This document shows positions 25,529 to 32,989 of a stretch of 64,000 bases of DNA, piece after piece. The translations under genes and the position numbers were made by a program. The DNA comes from Sepioteuthis lessoniana (Eukaryota; Mollusca; Cephalopoda; Myopsida; Loliginidae). Location of the stretch: assembly GCA_963585895.1 (NCBI GenBank), contig OY757934.1, forward strand, positions 42,928,850 through 42,992,849, in the 5' to 3' direction. The notes under the pieces were generated by a model. It saw nothing but the letters and a program-made list of their open reading frames with translations. It was not told the origin of the DNA and ran no database searches. The first letter of the stretch is position 1, and every line of letters begins with the position of its first letter.

Positions 25529-27753
25529 CAAATAAATGTGTTTATTTGTGTCTCTGTGTGTATATATTTGTATATCTTAATGGAAAAATAAAAACTCCAA
25601 AACAATGCAGCTGTTAAGTGGGTATTCAAAATCTTGATAAGCAGGTGATATAAATTTTCTCTCCCTGTCACAAAAAATTAAACTTATTTTGTTTCTGAAA
25701 GGTATATATCATTTATTACATATAAAATAACTAAAACCCTTTATTTCTCATGAACAGAATTATGATATAAAAAAAAAAAAAAGAGAAAACATTATTTGAG
25801 GTATAAAAGTTGCCAAGAACAAGCACATAAGAATACTAAAAGACAAAAATAATGTCAGGTCTTCGTCAACAGGGACAAATAGAGACTCTATAAATCTAAT
25901 TCTTTTTATCTATTTTTATAGTAAATAAACATTTGTTTATCATTATTATTGATAATTTAGACAAGTATTATCCTTCATCTTCTTAATTGTAGTTGCTTTT
26001 TATTGCAAAAAACAAAAAAGAAAGAAAAAATTGTGTTTATATCATAAAATCTTACCCGTGACTCCATAGACACTCAATTTTTGTGGATGCAGTAGAGCCA
26101 AATATTTACTTTCAGAACCTCTGAAACAACCATAAAAACAAAATTACATTTTAGGATAGCGAATAAGATCCAGATTTCAAGGCATGAATGTATAACAGTG
26201 TGACTACAGCTTTTTAGATATCAAATGAGAAAATTGGTTAAAAAACTTCTCAACAATAACAATATCCTAAAAATGACAACATCCTTATAATCAAAATGAA
26301 TCATTGATCATTAATCATACACATTAATTGAAAAATGCCAAAAACAATCACAAAAAATGAATGATTGGCTTTTATCATCCATCAACTCAAAACAACGACT
26401 CAAATATTTTTTAACACACTCGATGCAATACGACCCAGTGGTCAATTGGGCAATATTTTTTGGTATATGACCCACTGGTGGATTGGTTTGCACTAACAAA
26501 AAATATAATAAAACCCACCAGTGGATGTTAAATAAATGAACATTGATATTTTTTCCTCCGTGTCACTGTAATCCTGTCCCATATTGATTCATTGATTTTA
26601 ATCACATGTCAACTCATCTGGAGTTATTTTATGCCAAGAGGATAGGAAATTGCATAGATTGTAAGTTCATATTGACAGTTTCATGTGTCATTTTTTGCAC
26701 ATGGTTATATGATATCAGGTATTCCTAATAAAAATAATTTGACCCATAGACAGGAGTCTAACAAGTACAACCACTCCATGTGAGAGTGAACCTGGAGGTA
26801 ATGACAACAAAAAGGTGACTCTATATTACCCAGAGTAACAGAACAGGAGCCTCACAACAGGATGCAGTTTAGTGGCATATGCAGGACACACTGAAACAAG
26901 TTGTTGAATAGTGACAAAAAAATAAATCAATGTTTAGGATAGAGATTCAAAACAAATGATTGACTTACGAGACAAATTGCCCAGCTGCAACTTGAAGAAT
27001 TGGTAATTGGAATGCTGTTTCCAAGAGAAGATGCTGTGCCTGGAAACCACTCCAGCCATGTTCAGTCTTCTTTGGTTGAGGGTTGTAGATGCGAAGCATA
27101 CCCTGAAAGCTGCCTGTGATAATTTGATCTGTGGGAGAAGATAGAATATTTATAAAATATAAAATACATTTTATATCTTACATTGCAAATAGAATCAAGA
27201 TTATACACATATATACACACACTCATAGACATAAAGATACATCTACAAAGACACCAAGTTCCATGCACACGTGTAAATACACAGAGATGTACACTGATAT
27301 ATAAGTAGCAACACACACACATATATATAAGATTAAAAAAATTGGTAAGGAATAGGAATATTTCTGTTACATTATTTATTTTTTGTTTGTTTATTCTCAA
27401 AAAGTTTTAAACTTAGTTTATTGTCTGAAGAAAAGTTTTCAAAAAGAGTTCATATCTTATAAGAAAAGCAACAAAAAAATGAACTGGTGATGCAGCATAT
27501 CCATTCATTGAATGAAAATTATTTTCTGGTATCCAAGTATCTTCAAATGACCTCTGCAATTCTGAAAACCTGACACTGAGCTCTCTATCTACACACGCAC
27601 ACACATAGATGTAAATGGTGGCAGCAGTTTGTTTTCCTTACCTTGTTTTTCAGTATTGTTATTAATGTTAGCAATACAAAGACAGCCCTGGTCAAACTCC
27701 TCCTCAACACCAACCTTTGTTGACCACCAATCTCGGACTTTGAACAGTGACAT
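577..27753 (-). CDS. BBS9: BBS9 (PTHB1), BBSome subunit, N-terminal part of gene (10 coding exons)
   Basis: BBS9 is a core subunit of the BBSome, the coat-like adaptor that carries membrane proteins into and out of cilia. Ten minus-strand exons, each flanked by AG acceptor and GT donor, join in phase: 27753-27642, 27128-26969, 26120-26056, 19410-19297, 18368-18194, 15628-15550, 13236-13143, 10721-10626, 3971-3851 and 758-577. They total 1198 nt, or 399 codons plus one base. The product starts MSLFKVRDWWSTKVG and keeps recognisable BBS9 blocks such as FDQGCLC, YEHNLQRSA, FEQESYAFSRFLP, VYQDVELLWA and GYLQCSYLGSDPDLF. I compared these with the vertebrate protein from memory. This covers the N-terminal seven-bladed propeller (PHTB1_N) and the first residues of the following helix. 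The GAE, platform and C-terminal helical parts must lie left of position 1. No frame break is seen in the exons, so this looks like a working gene. Confidence 0.95.
819..1275 (-). mobile_element. mariner relic (TIR with GAGTCAAAAGTTTTG), copy A
   Basis: The left end carries the terminal repeat also seen at 18956 and 55885. The body, read on the minus strand, is a decayed copy of the N-terminal HTH part of a mariner transposase. It is close to the copies at 18525-18956 and 55885-56447. The right end is lost near 1275. It lies in BBS9 intron 9. Confidence 0.6.
1290..1540 (+). repeat. Dispersed repeat, SINE-like, copy 1
   Basis: Shares several blocks with 51440-51745. These are a block around TTTGTTTACATTTT, one around CAATTCNTTAGAAGAGCTTT and one around ACAGACAGACTA. 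It also holds a tRNA B-box-like GGATTGAAACCC. Block order differs between the two copies. Family unknown. Confidence 0.4.
1541..1566. repeat. (TA)n microsatellite
   Basis: An uninterrupted TA run directly flanking the mariner at 1567, whose TA target site merges with it. Confidence 0.9.
1567..2455 (+). mobile_element. mariner, deletion derivative with telomere-type junction, copy 1
   Basis: Flanked by TA, with ends related to those of 33459-34365 and 43572-44868 (core TTCCAGACTTTTT). The transposase start is kept (MQSGREDTLEERYAIKLCFK at 1768) and runs through the HTH part. About 430 bp present in the 43572 copy are then missing. In their place are three GGGTTA units (2009-2026), followed by the C-terminal part with the HQDNAPVHN motif. 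A second, smaller deletion removes the third catalytic Asp region. It cannot encode an active enzyme. Confidence 0.88.
2456..3850. other. BBS9 intron 9, remainder
   Basis: AT-rich intron. It has a short inverted repeat built around a TTTTTAATCTATTTATT block (about 2545-2750) with a TA run near 2782-2810. No gene or recognisable element is seen in 2820-3850. Confidence 0.6.
3851..3971 (-). CDS. BBS9: BBS9 coding exon 9
   Basis: A 121-nt exon encoding NSIKFLVATHSASLLVYQDV and then ELLWAAKMDQTPIQICTGSF. It matches the vertebrate segment with MLHIYQDVTLKWA. A few residues fewer than in vertebrates lie between exons 8 and 9, in a loop. The acceptor is TAATCAG and the donor GTAAGT. Confidence 0.92.
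4470..5482 (+). mobile_element. Tc1-like element, internally deleted
   Basis: Inverted repeats of roughly 75-80 bp begin CCCCTGGACAAAAATATAAG and end with the complement at 5482. The ORF at 4865-5173 is the C-terminal part of a DD34E transposase: FQQDNAAIHN carries the second Asp and SPDLNPIENLWG the Glu 34 residues later. The DNA-binding half and the first catalytic Asp are largely missing between 4560 and 4860. It lies in BBS9 intron 8. Confidence 0.85.
5495..6029 (-). mobile_element. Short mariner-superfamily relic with GGGTGTCCC ends
   Basis: The ends AGGGTGTCCCAAAAAAATTT and its near complement at 6029 form inverted repeats of about 30 bp. The minus strand keeps a piece resembling the transposase C-terminal block with SPDLSLCDFFLW and VYVPTLPASI. 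This is typical of a mariner/Tc1 subgroup common in invertebrates. Too short to be autonomous. Confidence 0.65.
6465..7815 (-). mobile_element. RTE-like LINE, reverse transcriptase fragment
   Basis: On the minus strand, broken frames carry RT motifs: FVDFSKAFDSIF, then GLPKEMFITII, LKKARSK, TDADYTDDLVLLA with the catalytic aspartates, MNSDKMEFMCFNQ and GKPLKLVDHFTYCGSNISST. The same family appears at 52700-53640 and 18962-19206. It is truncated at both ends and has several frame breaks and stops. It lies in BBS9 intron 8. Confidence 0.8.
7816..8740. other. BBS9 intron 8, unclassified stretch
   Basis: Holds a TA run at 8076-8098. An 83-codon open frame at 8098-8349 (minus) has no family I can name and no splice or codon support. 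Nothing else is recognised. Confidence 0.5.
8741..8983 (-). mobile_element. tRNA-headed SINE, family 2, copy 1
   Basis: The minus-strand head at about 8983-8900 resembles a tRNA, with GTGGTGTAATGGTTAAAGTG (A box) and a B-box-like GAGTTCG-type block. The tail includes a block like TTATTTAATGCCAAAG and ends in repeated AACCAAACC. Similar copies lie at 11213-11455 and 14285-14508. Confidence 0.75.
9000..9800 (-). mobile_element. mariner relic, HTH and part of catalytic domain
   Basis: The minus strand, with many frame breaks, keeps a mariner-like order. There is an N-terminal block near 9790, an HTH-like piece with CFxVAQEVQRGL near 9640, KIGVKTGE near 9430 and ETWIFEYNQETK near 9300, where TGDETW...YDPETK is usual. 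Ends not defined. It lies in BBS9 intron 8. Confidence 0.5.
9912..10475 (+). mobile_element. tRNA-headed SINE, family 3, copy a
   Basis: The head begins GCCCAGTCGGCTGGGGTTG, recalling the start of a tRNA. A conserved body follows with CTGCAGAGGGGTAAGACC and GGGGAATGTGGAGTA. An internally repetitive AT-rich stretch (several units like GCTAAACTGAATTGCTTGAA) comes next, then the tail GGCATTAAATAACCTACAA. At least ten more copies occur in the window. Confidence 0.8.
10626..10721 (-). CDS. BBS9: BBS9 coding exon 8
   Basis: A 96-nt exon encoding ERYLYLLTESGTLHCMKKLE and then YSASCFSAYIP. It matches the vertebrate block ERNFFCLKDNGQIRFMKKLD. The acceptor is TTTCAG and the donor GTAAGT. Confidence 0.93.
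11110..11170. repeat. (TA)n microsatellite
   Basis: About 60 bp of perfect TA repeat in BBS9 intron 7. Confidence 0.95.
11213..11455 (-). mobile_element. tRNA-headed SINE, family 2, copy 2
   Basis: Same layout as 8741-8983. The plus strand starts with a TTTGG repeat, then the shared tail block, and ends with the complement of a tRNA-like head (CATTAGCCACTACACCATGA). Confidence 0.75.
11601..12032 (+). mobile_element. mariner deletion derivative (GAGGGTAATTCAATAAATAA ends)
   Basis: Inverted ends GAGGGTAATTCAATAAATAA and its complement at 12032 lie beside TA. The inside keeps the start of a transposase reading near MTANQSAPGLN and a following EIYRRMCYVYRE-like stretch. It then jumps to the 3' end. 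It is related to 57536-58455. Confidence 0.7.
12562..12762 (-). mobile_element. tRNA-headed SINE, family 1, copy 1
   Basis: The minus-strand head has AGAGTGTTTGTCAATGGCC and the B box GGTTCAATCCC. A body with GTACTTGATGC, CTTAACACTCAGCATTATAA and TAGTAGCTATCGAAAAGGGA follows. Part of the body (the CCTACACCTTGG segment) is missing. Confidence 0.8.
12763..12814 (+). mobile_element. Partial SINE family 1 head, inverted next to copy 1
   Basis: Begins at TAATGGTTAGAGTGTTTGTC and runs through GAGACCTGGGTTCAAT. It is the near-perfect complement of 12700-12740, so two tRNA-like heads face each other across about 25 bases. Confidence 0.75.
13143..13236 (-). CDS. BBS9: BBS9 coding exon 7
   Basis: A 94-nt exon encoding ANWIYSVEDQALDIDIIPYH and ending CVILVLG. 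It matches the block around WTLNIGEQALDI in vertebrates. The acceptor is TTTTCAG and the donor GTAAGC. Confidence 0.93.
13381..13800 (-). mobile_element. tRNA-headed SINE, family 3, copy b
   Basis: The plus strand starts with the tail (AGCATATCAATCCTTATTGG) and ends with the complement of the head (GAGACCCAGCTGATAGGGCC). It lies in BBS9 intron 6. Confidence 0.7.
14285..14508 (-). mobile_element. tRNA-headed SINE, family 2, copy 3
   Basis: The tail block TTTAATGGCATATTAATC stands at the left, and the complement of the tRNA-like head (ACATTAGCCACTACACAAC) at the right. It lies in BBS9 intron 6. Confidence 0.7.
15223..15420 (-). mobile_element. SINE family 3 tail fragment
   Basis: TTTTAATAGCATGTCAACTC and the following block match the 3' part of family 3 copies such as 26584-26905. 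The head is absent. Confidence 0.5.
15550..15628 (-). CDS. BBS9: BBS9 coding exon 6
   Basis: A 79-nt exon encoding YQVLAVASDAKSKEESQ and a lysine-rich loop ending GKRVT. It matches the vertebrate YQVLAFATDADKRQE loop region. The acceptor reads TTGTCAG and the donor GTAAGG; it ends in phase 0. Confidence 0.93.
15964..16190 (-). mobile_element. SINE family 3 tail fragment
   Basis: TTTAATGGCATATCAACTCC followed by the AAGTATTCCTATCTAATAC block, as in other family 3 tails. No head. It lies in BBS9 intron 5. Confidence 0.5.
16740..18110 (+). mobile_element. Penelope-like element, RT C-terminus and GIY-YIG endonuclease
   Basis: Reading the plus strand gives the typical order of a Penelope-like element. 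An RT tail piece (NGTVSPFRKNDQYPYYVNVE and IPNSIIIRLSTNSSNEDIF) is followed by NRKRKILWFTPP and FNKNIVKLSYSCIPN. A Cys-rich linker (CYCIKKENCPLKEKC) follows. A GIY-YIG-like nuclease segment comes last, with VYVGSI, FKQRYYDHKSSF and LSNYVWEVK. These segments are in different frames and the copy is degenerate, with several breaks. The RT catalytic core upstream is missing. It lies in BBS9 intron 5. Confidence 0.82.
18194..18368 (-). CDS. BBS9: BBS9 coding exon 5
   Basis: A 175-nt exon encoding KDFICVQSLDGTVSVFEQES, then YAFSRFLPNALIPGPL and TDSFITVSSRRQVECYK. The acceptor is TTTCTAG. The only donor that keeps the frame with exon 6 and agrees with the family (CYK-YQVLA) is the weak site GTTTGT at 18193-18188. 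Confidence 0.92.
18525..18956 (-). mobile_element. mariner relic (GAGTCAAAAGTTTTG TIR), copy B
   Basis: The right end at 18956 is the terminal repeat GGTTGAGTCAAAAGTTTTGC read on the minus strand. The HTH part of a mariner transposase follows (RHIMLYEF-like start, GRPKK-like block). The catalytic part and left end are missing. It lies in BBS9 intron 4. Confidence 0.65.
18962..19206 (-). mobile_element. RTE-like LINE, 3' end with GAT repeat
   Basis: The minus strand encodes RHAGHCWRSRDELISYVLLW, then TPTYGRAKAG, RTYIQQLCEDMGC and EAMNNREKWRERI. This is the well-known C-terminus of a widespread RTE-type polyprotein. It ends in a short (GAT)n run (about 18962-18981), as RTE 3' ends do. It is 5' truncated. 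Confidence 0.82.
19297..19410 (-). CDS. BBS9: BBS9 coding exon 4
   Basis: A 114-nt exon encoding VLGHVEQGNQYQIHAIYEHN and then LQRSAFNFCYGPFGNIYG, one of the most conserved parts of the propeller. The acceptor is TTTCAG and the donor GTGAGT. An RTE-like LINE tail ends only about 90 bases downstream, in intron 4. Confidence 0.95.
20526..21024 (-). mobile_element. tRNA-headed SINE, family 3, copy c, with target-site duplication
   Basis: Flanked by the direct repeat CCATTTG (20519-20525 and 21025-21031) inside the Jockey-like LINE. The tail has GGTTCGGTTTGG repeats on the left. The head, on the minus strand, begins CCAGCCCAGTCGGCTAGAGT. This copy defines both ends of the family: about 499 bp. 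Confidence 0.88.
23229..24188. mobile_element. Probable solo LTR inserted in the Jockey-like LINE
   Basis: A block of about 960 bp, foreign to the LINE, begins TGTCACAACTTTTGGGGC. It ends near a repeat of the ATGG flank. No internal coding region is seen, so it looks like an LTR left after recombination. Family unknown, perhaps Ty3/gypsy. It is younger than the LINE it split. Confidence 0.45.
24991..26055. other. BBS9 intron 3, proximal part
   Basis: 25060-25450 looks like an unclassified repeat. Its minus strand has GGTTTGAAATCCC, which resembles a tRNA B box, downstream of TTGGTTACTGAGAG. A TA/CA microsatellite lies at 25485-25535. The rest is AT-rich with no gene. Confidence 0.4.
26056..26120 (-). 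CDS. BBS9: BBS9 coding exon 3
   Basis: A 65-nt exon encoding GSESKYLALLHPQKLSVYGV. It matches the vertebrate stretch with HSRKLCVYSVSG. The acceptor is TTTCAG and the donor GTAAGA; the exon ends in phase 1. Confidence 0.93.
26584..26905 (-). mobile_element. tRNA-headed SINE, family 3, copy d (head truncated)
   Basis: The tail TTTTAATCACATGTCAACTC is on the left. The body is on the right, with the complement of GGAGCCTCAC and ACATATTG-like blocks. It lies in BBS9 intron 2. Confidence 0.6.
26969..27128 (-). CDS. BBS9: BBS9 coding exon 2
   Basis: Encodes DQIITGSFQGMLRIYNPQP and later LPILQVAAGQFVS, which are propeller blade strands. The acceptor reads CCCACAG and the donor GTAAGT. The exon is 160 nt, entered in phase 1 and left in phase 2. 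Confidence 0.95.
27642..27753 (-). CDS. BBS9: BBS9 coding exon 1
   Basis: The start codon is at 27753-27751. The exon encodes residues 1-37, beginning MSLFKVRDWWSTKVG and containing FDQGCLCIANI, which match the conserved N-terminus of PTHB1. It ends in phase 1 at a GTAAGG donor (27641-27636). The start is chosen because the family always begins MSLFK. Confidence 0.95.
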
Positions 27754-28076
27754 GGCTCAATAGGACTCTACAGCCCTGCACTCACAATCTAAAAACAGAC
27801 TGAAATGAAACAATTGAAACAAATTCAGACAAGTTCAGAATCAGAAGACCAACATAAATTCAGTCTACCCTTACCTTATCTCGACAGAAAACAACTGAAT
27901 ATCATCATTTCAAGATTTGAATAGAACTTTCTCTTGTATCAAGGTCTTTCTGATCAGGCAATGAAATACAATAGTGATGTAATTTTAGCTGGATAAGAAT
28001 AAATTTTTATCAATGATAATATAAGAGGTGCTTCAAAAGTAAAGCTTCCTATTTATTTCCACAGAAAATACATAAG
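27754..28076 (-). promoter_or_regulatory. BBS9: BBS9 5' UTR and proximal upstream DNA
   Basis: Upstream of the ATG are two possible acceptors (AG at 27801-27800 and at 27790-27789). A strong donor, GATAAG followed by GTAAGG, ends at 27875. A short 5' UTR intron of about 75-86 nt is therefore possible. No TATA box or clear X-box was seen. SINE sequence begins at about 28077, so only some 320 bases of unique DNA separate the ATG from repeats. This is inference from splice consensus only. Confidence 0.4.
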
Positions 28077-29818
28077 ATTGATTGGTTGATTTTAATGGCA
28101 TGTCAACCCCTCAGAAGATATTTTATGACTAGAAGTTAGAAAATCATGTTCATTATAAATTCATATTTAAATTTTTTGTGTATTTGTTTCTTAAAAGGAT
28201 GTTTTTTAACATGGTCCTATTGAATACAAATAATTTGCCAACAGATCTATTTAACCCATAGAGAGGACATTTACAATTAATAACACTTTGGATCAGAGTG
28301 GACCTGGGAGTAATCTGACGTAGAATCCAGCCGCTGGCCAGTATGTCTAATTTACTCTGGCAATTTTCGCCGAAATCAAATCACACGGCTCCCTCTGTTG
28401 AGCTGAGGGAACCAACACTATTTGCCACATTGTGAATTTTTTCTGCCGAACAGTGGTGTTCTAGTTTCCCCAGACCGGTTCAACTGTGAGAGCTGATTTG
28501 GCTGGGATCTACACCGCAAAAAAAAAAAAAAAAAAAAAAAAAAATCGCTGTTTATGGAGAAAATAGTTCTTGTCGCAACAACAAGAATGCAAAAAGAGAC
28601 AAGCAACACTTTCAATTCTTGTATAATAAAACTTTTTCAAGGCTATTGTCTTTATCTCGCCATAGAAGAAATTACACCAATGTGTAGAGTACAAAAGAAA
28701 AGGTTACATGAGATTTACTCACTTGCTTAGAAAGTGATAGAAAGAGAACAAAGAAGGAATCTGATACATCTAGACGGTGTAAGGGGGACAACTACGGATC
28801 CTTGTTTACTTTTACTTAGAGATTTGTTTTCTCGGCTTTGTTGACAAAATTATCTGGATTCACAAAGTTTCTATTTCCATCTCTTGGTTCTGAAGGAACC
28901 AGCAAAATTCAACAAGTCATTTTTCGCAGCTTCGACATTTCTGTCTGACCGCTCAAAACGTCTGTCTTTCTCTAACCACGGCGTAGGAGTCACTTCTACT
29001 GGACTGCTAACTGGACTGTCTCAAAAAATGTCTGTCTTTCTCTAACCACGGCTTTGAGCTGAACGCTCGACTGGACTCTGCACACTGCTTGAATCTCTCT
29101 GCCGACTGCTTATATGGAGTAGAGTGGGGTATCGACAATTTTTGGCTACGCCCATGAATAATGATATGTAAATTGCCTGGACCACCCCATATTTTGTATA
29201 ATCTTTAAAACTCTGCAGATGGCTGCTTTTCAAGTGGTACTAAAAATGAATTTGGATTCCCGGCTGAGTTTCACCCAGACAGAGATCACTTAGTCAAAAA
29301 AATCCACTTATCTTGTCTGCGACCTTGGGTCTGGATTTCATCCTCAGACCACCTAAGATCCCATTCACCATTTATCATAGGATTTAATCAACAACCCATC
29401 TATCCACTACTCCAAACCATCACCTTACTTACTAAAGACTCAACTCCAGAAACATTATTACAAAAGGAAAGAAAAATAAATAAAAATAAAAATAAATATA
29501 AATAAGATAGGAAATTCCTTTTCCTATTCTCTCTATAAAAAAAAACAACTTATTTCTAGAATTATCCTTCTATCCATTTAATTAATAAATTCATTCCAAT
29601 CCCTTAGAACCGTTAATTAATAAATCCACCTGGGGGGGCTCTCTCTGTCACAGTAATGTCAATGAAGAAATACTCCACACTGTCCAGATCTTCAGAATTG
29701 GAGTTACACCATCAAATGCAGCTTAGTGTCATACCGAGGTCACCCACTTTTTTTGTGGGGATGCTCTTCTGCAGGGGATACAGTCAGTATATTCTAAGTC
29801 TCACTGACAGGTCAGAAA
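28077..29818 (-). mobile_element. SINE family 3, copy e, split by a solo LTR
   Basis: Two halves (28077-28314 and 29658-29818) are consecutive parts of one family 3 SINE. The tail (TTTTAATGGCATGTCAACCC) is on the left and the head side on the right. AGTAAT is duplicated at the break (28309-28314 and 29652-29657). Confidence 0.82.
28315..29651 (-). mobile_element. Probable solo LTR upstream of BBS9 (Ty3/gypsy-like)
   Basis: A 1337-bp insert between AGTAAT duplications. Read on the minus strand it starts near GTGACAGAGAGAGCC. It has a TATA box (CCATATAAGC, 29117-29108), a T-rich tract and an end near TTCTACGTCAG. This order fits U3, R and U5 of one LTR. No internal region is present. A 22-bp block is repeated at about 28964-28985 and 29031-29052. 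It is younger than the SINE it split. The family is inferred from layout only. Confidence 0.6.
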
Positions 29819-31077
29819 CTATATGAGGGTTGCTCTAAAGTTAATGCAAATGTAGAATATAGGTAATTAAAACACATAGGTAAAATGCAAGTAATGTACA
29901 TCAGTCACCAGCAGTTGCTGTTTTGTTTGTTTTTCTACAAAAAAAGAGAGATAATTCCCTCTTGTTCCCACAATAATAATGGTAAGTGACAAACCATGTT
30001 CAACACAGCTGTCAACTCACAGAATGAAGATTAACTCAGTCAGATCATCTTCACAAATTGGGTCAATAAAAGGTGGACTACACAGACAATATTTTCCTAA
30101 TAAGATCTTTGTCATCCCTGCCATGAAAAAAATGGGTGGCTTCTGCAGGGACAGATTTTTATAAGTCTGATATGCAAGCTCTCATTTATTGCAAATGATG
30201 GTGATTATATGGAAAAATAATGTTTTATAACTGAAAACTTGCTCTATCGAATGGTGTTAATGTTCTCTCTGTATCTTTTATAGTTTCTGTGGGTATAAAT
30301 TCAATTTTTTGAAGAGCCTCTCATAAAGAATGATTTCTTTTAGTTAATTCTTAAAAATCCAATAAAATATTTCACTAAAAAGAAAAGATAATTTGACAAC
30401 TTAGCCCTTCAAAGCAGATATAGCCAGGAAGCAAGCCCCCATGGGACCAGACTAACTGCTCAGTATCAGCCACTTGAGGTGAGCCCAAGAGAGGGTATGA
30501 GTACTTTGTGTGTGGGTTTGCATTTTAAATTGCTTGTATATATTCTAGGTAGACATCAAATCATTTTTTAATAATTTAAGTGAGAAAAAATTTTATTGGC
30601 AGTTAATTTTAATAAGGATTCATATTTTACTTTTGGGTATGCAATGAACCGAAACCCAGAAGACTTATTTTTAACTGAGCTATTATTGTGTTCACATTTG
30701 GTTAAGTACTATTTTGTGTTCCAGCATGCTCTTTTAAAACATCAAAAAATAATCAAAGTCATTATTTAAGGATAAATTTTAGTTTTATTTAAAAGATAGT
30801 AACATCATAAAAACCAGTATTAAAATCAAGATAACATTACATATATAAATAATTTTTAATACATTCTAAACATTTAGATTTATCAAAAATTGAAAGTTTT
30901 CTTAATTAGATGATACATAAATAAAATTTTTTTTAAAAAGTCATGAAAATTTTTAAATACTTAAAAAATTTTTAAAAATGAACTTAGTAACTAGAAACAT
31001 TAATAAACTGATTTATATAAAAATATCCCTGACACATTGATAACTATATTACTTACTATGGTATTTAAATCCAAGTA
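29819..31077. other. Intergenic, no feature recognised
   Basis: AT-rich DNA. A 61-codon open frame at 29979-30164 has no support. No SINE, TIR or exon-like segment was found. Confidence 0.5.
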
Positions 31078-31318
31078 GTTGGCGACCGCAGTCAAGGGCG
31101 ACCAGAAGGCTCCCTTTTCAATAGCTACTACACCAAGGTGTAGGGGAGGGCGCTACTCCTTTCCCTGGATTGCTCTACTTTACCCTCGATACATACCTTA
31201 CATTGCTGAGTGTTAAGCAAGGAGTTAAGTACCATTTTTTAAGTCTTTGGTATGATGCAACCTGGGATTGAACCCCGGTCTCCCAGACCATTAGCGAACA
31301 TTCTACCCACTTGACAAT
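31078..31318 (-). mobile_element. tRNA-headed SINE, family 1, copy 2
   Basis: Near full length. The plus strand starts GTTGGCGACCGCAGTCAAGG, holds the CTACACCAAGGTGTAGGGGA and GTGTTAAGCAAGG blocks, and ends with the complement of the B box and tRNA-like head. Confidence 0.85.
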
Positions 31319-32695
31319 AAGCTATTAAATTACATCTTAGTTTCCCCACTAATAATTATTAGTGTGTAAAGCCAACTACACACAAAAACAACTCCACTTT
31401 TTTAAGTATAGAAAATCATATCAGCAACTTTGTATGTAAAGTTGAAAAAGGAAAATAACATTAACATAGTTTTTAAATGTACAGTTATGAAAGCTCAATG
31501 AAATAATTACTATTAATTTATTATTAGAATAGTTAAATAATATTACTTTTTAATTGCCTTTTTAATATTTAATGTTTTAGCAGGTAATAATCTATAAAGC
31601 TTTCATTGCACCTAAAACACTAAATTTTATATTTTTTAAATTTCCTGTTTTTATAACAAAATTTATATTTTTTTCCATACATTTCTAAAAGCTTTTCAGA
31701 AAATAAACAATTAATTTACTTAAATTTTTAAAAGTTTTATGCATGGCAACATTACAAGCACAGAGTTTAAAAACAAAAAAAATGCTTGTTTAAAAGTTAA
31801 AATTCAAAAAAAGTTTAAATCCATTTGAATTAAAAATGAATGTTTGAAAAGAAATACTTGAACTTCTTTTAAATCTCCAACATCTTTCTTTAAAAATATG
31901 ACACTCATGAAACGTAAATGAAACTGAAAGTAATAGCAAAGCATATTAAAAATAGAATTTCTCAACTGAAATACAAGGGACAAAACTAGAAAATGATGAA
32001 CTAATGTTATGTTTCCAATTTTTTTTCATCTAACATTTTTATATCTTAAAAGATGAATGAAAATACTAAAAGAAAAAACAGCTGTCAGTTTCTTGCTATA
32101 AAATTTATATTTTTGATTTGTAAAAACATTCTTCATTTAATAATATATTTAGATTTAGCCTGTGATTGGAGAAAAAGACATCAAAATCTAATGTAAAATT
32201 ACAACTACCCTCTTTTTAAGTAGAACAAATATCAATGCAGAATTATTTGCTTTATAATCTAAAAGAAAATTATATTTTCTATTAAATCAGTGTTAAAAAC
32301 TCAAAAACATTTCTTTTTAAGTTTGTTTTTTAATTTGATATTCACATTTGGGATACTACTTTCTTCTAACAGCTCTCAGCTTAAGGATTTTTCTTTTATT
32401 TTATGCACATCTTCAGACTTTGGTCTTTTCATGATATACAAAAAGTATATGCTATATCCTATATCCCGACCAATTTAATAGCACCCCACACATTGAGTGG
32501 AAGTAAAGTTAAGTGACCTGAACAAAAAAATCAGCAAATTTTTTTATAAAATACTTAATGCATCATAAAATTTATTCATCAATCAATGAACACTGAAAAT
32601 TTCATCAAAATCAGATAATTTCCAGATTTTTGTTGATTTTTTTTTAATCAGGAGTAGTGTCTATAAGAGGTATGTTGTTAGTACTTAGTGTGTGC

Positions 32696-32700
<5 letters not shown>
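31319..32700. other. Intergenic AT-rich stretch, no feature recognised
   Basis: Very AT-rich with short A/T runs. The open frame at 32290-32478 has no recognisable features. Confidence 0.5.

Positions 32701-32750
<50 letters not shown>
32701..32750. repeat. (TA)n microsatellite
   Basis: Perfect TA run directly joined to the foldback at 32751. Confidence 0.95.
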
Positions 32751-32751
<1 letters not shown>

Positions 32752-32989
32752 GCCTACAGAATCAGAAAAAATCTACCTAGATTTCACCTAACCAAATCAT
32801 CAGGACAATTCTGACCAAAGGGTTGGACCAAAACTACATTTTATTGATTAAAATAAATAGAATTTTATTCTTTCTAGCAGCCTTTTAATCAATAAAATAT
32901 AGTTTTGGTCCAACCCTTCTTTGGTCAGAATTGTCCTGATAATCCAGTTAAGAGAAACCTAGGTTGATTTTTTTCTGTCTCTGTAGGCA
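32751..32989. repeat. Foldback element, arms of about 105 bp
   Basis: The left arm (about 32751-32858) and right arm (about 32884-32989) are near-perfect complements. They contain CAGGACAATTCTGACCAAAG, GGGTTGGACCAAAACTA and TTTTATTGATTAAAA, with a loop of about 25 bases. Ends begin CGCCTACAGA. There is no coding content. It is probably a MITE or snap-back element. Confidence 0.85.
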
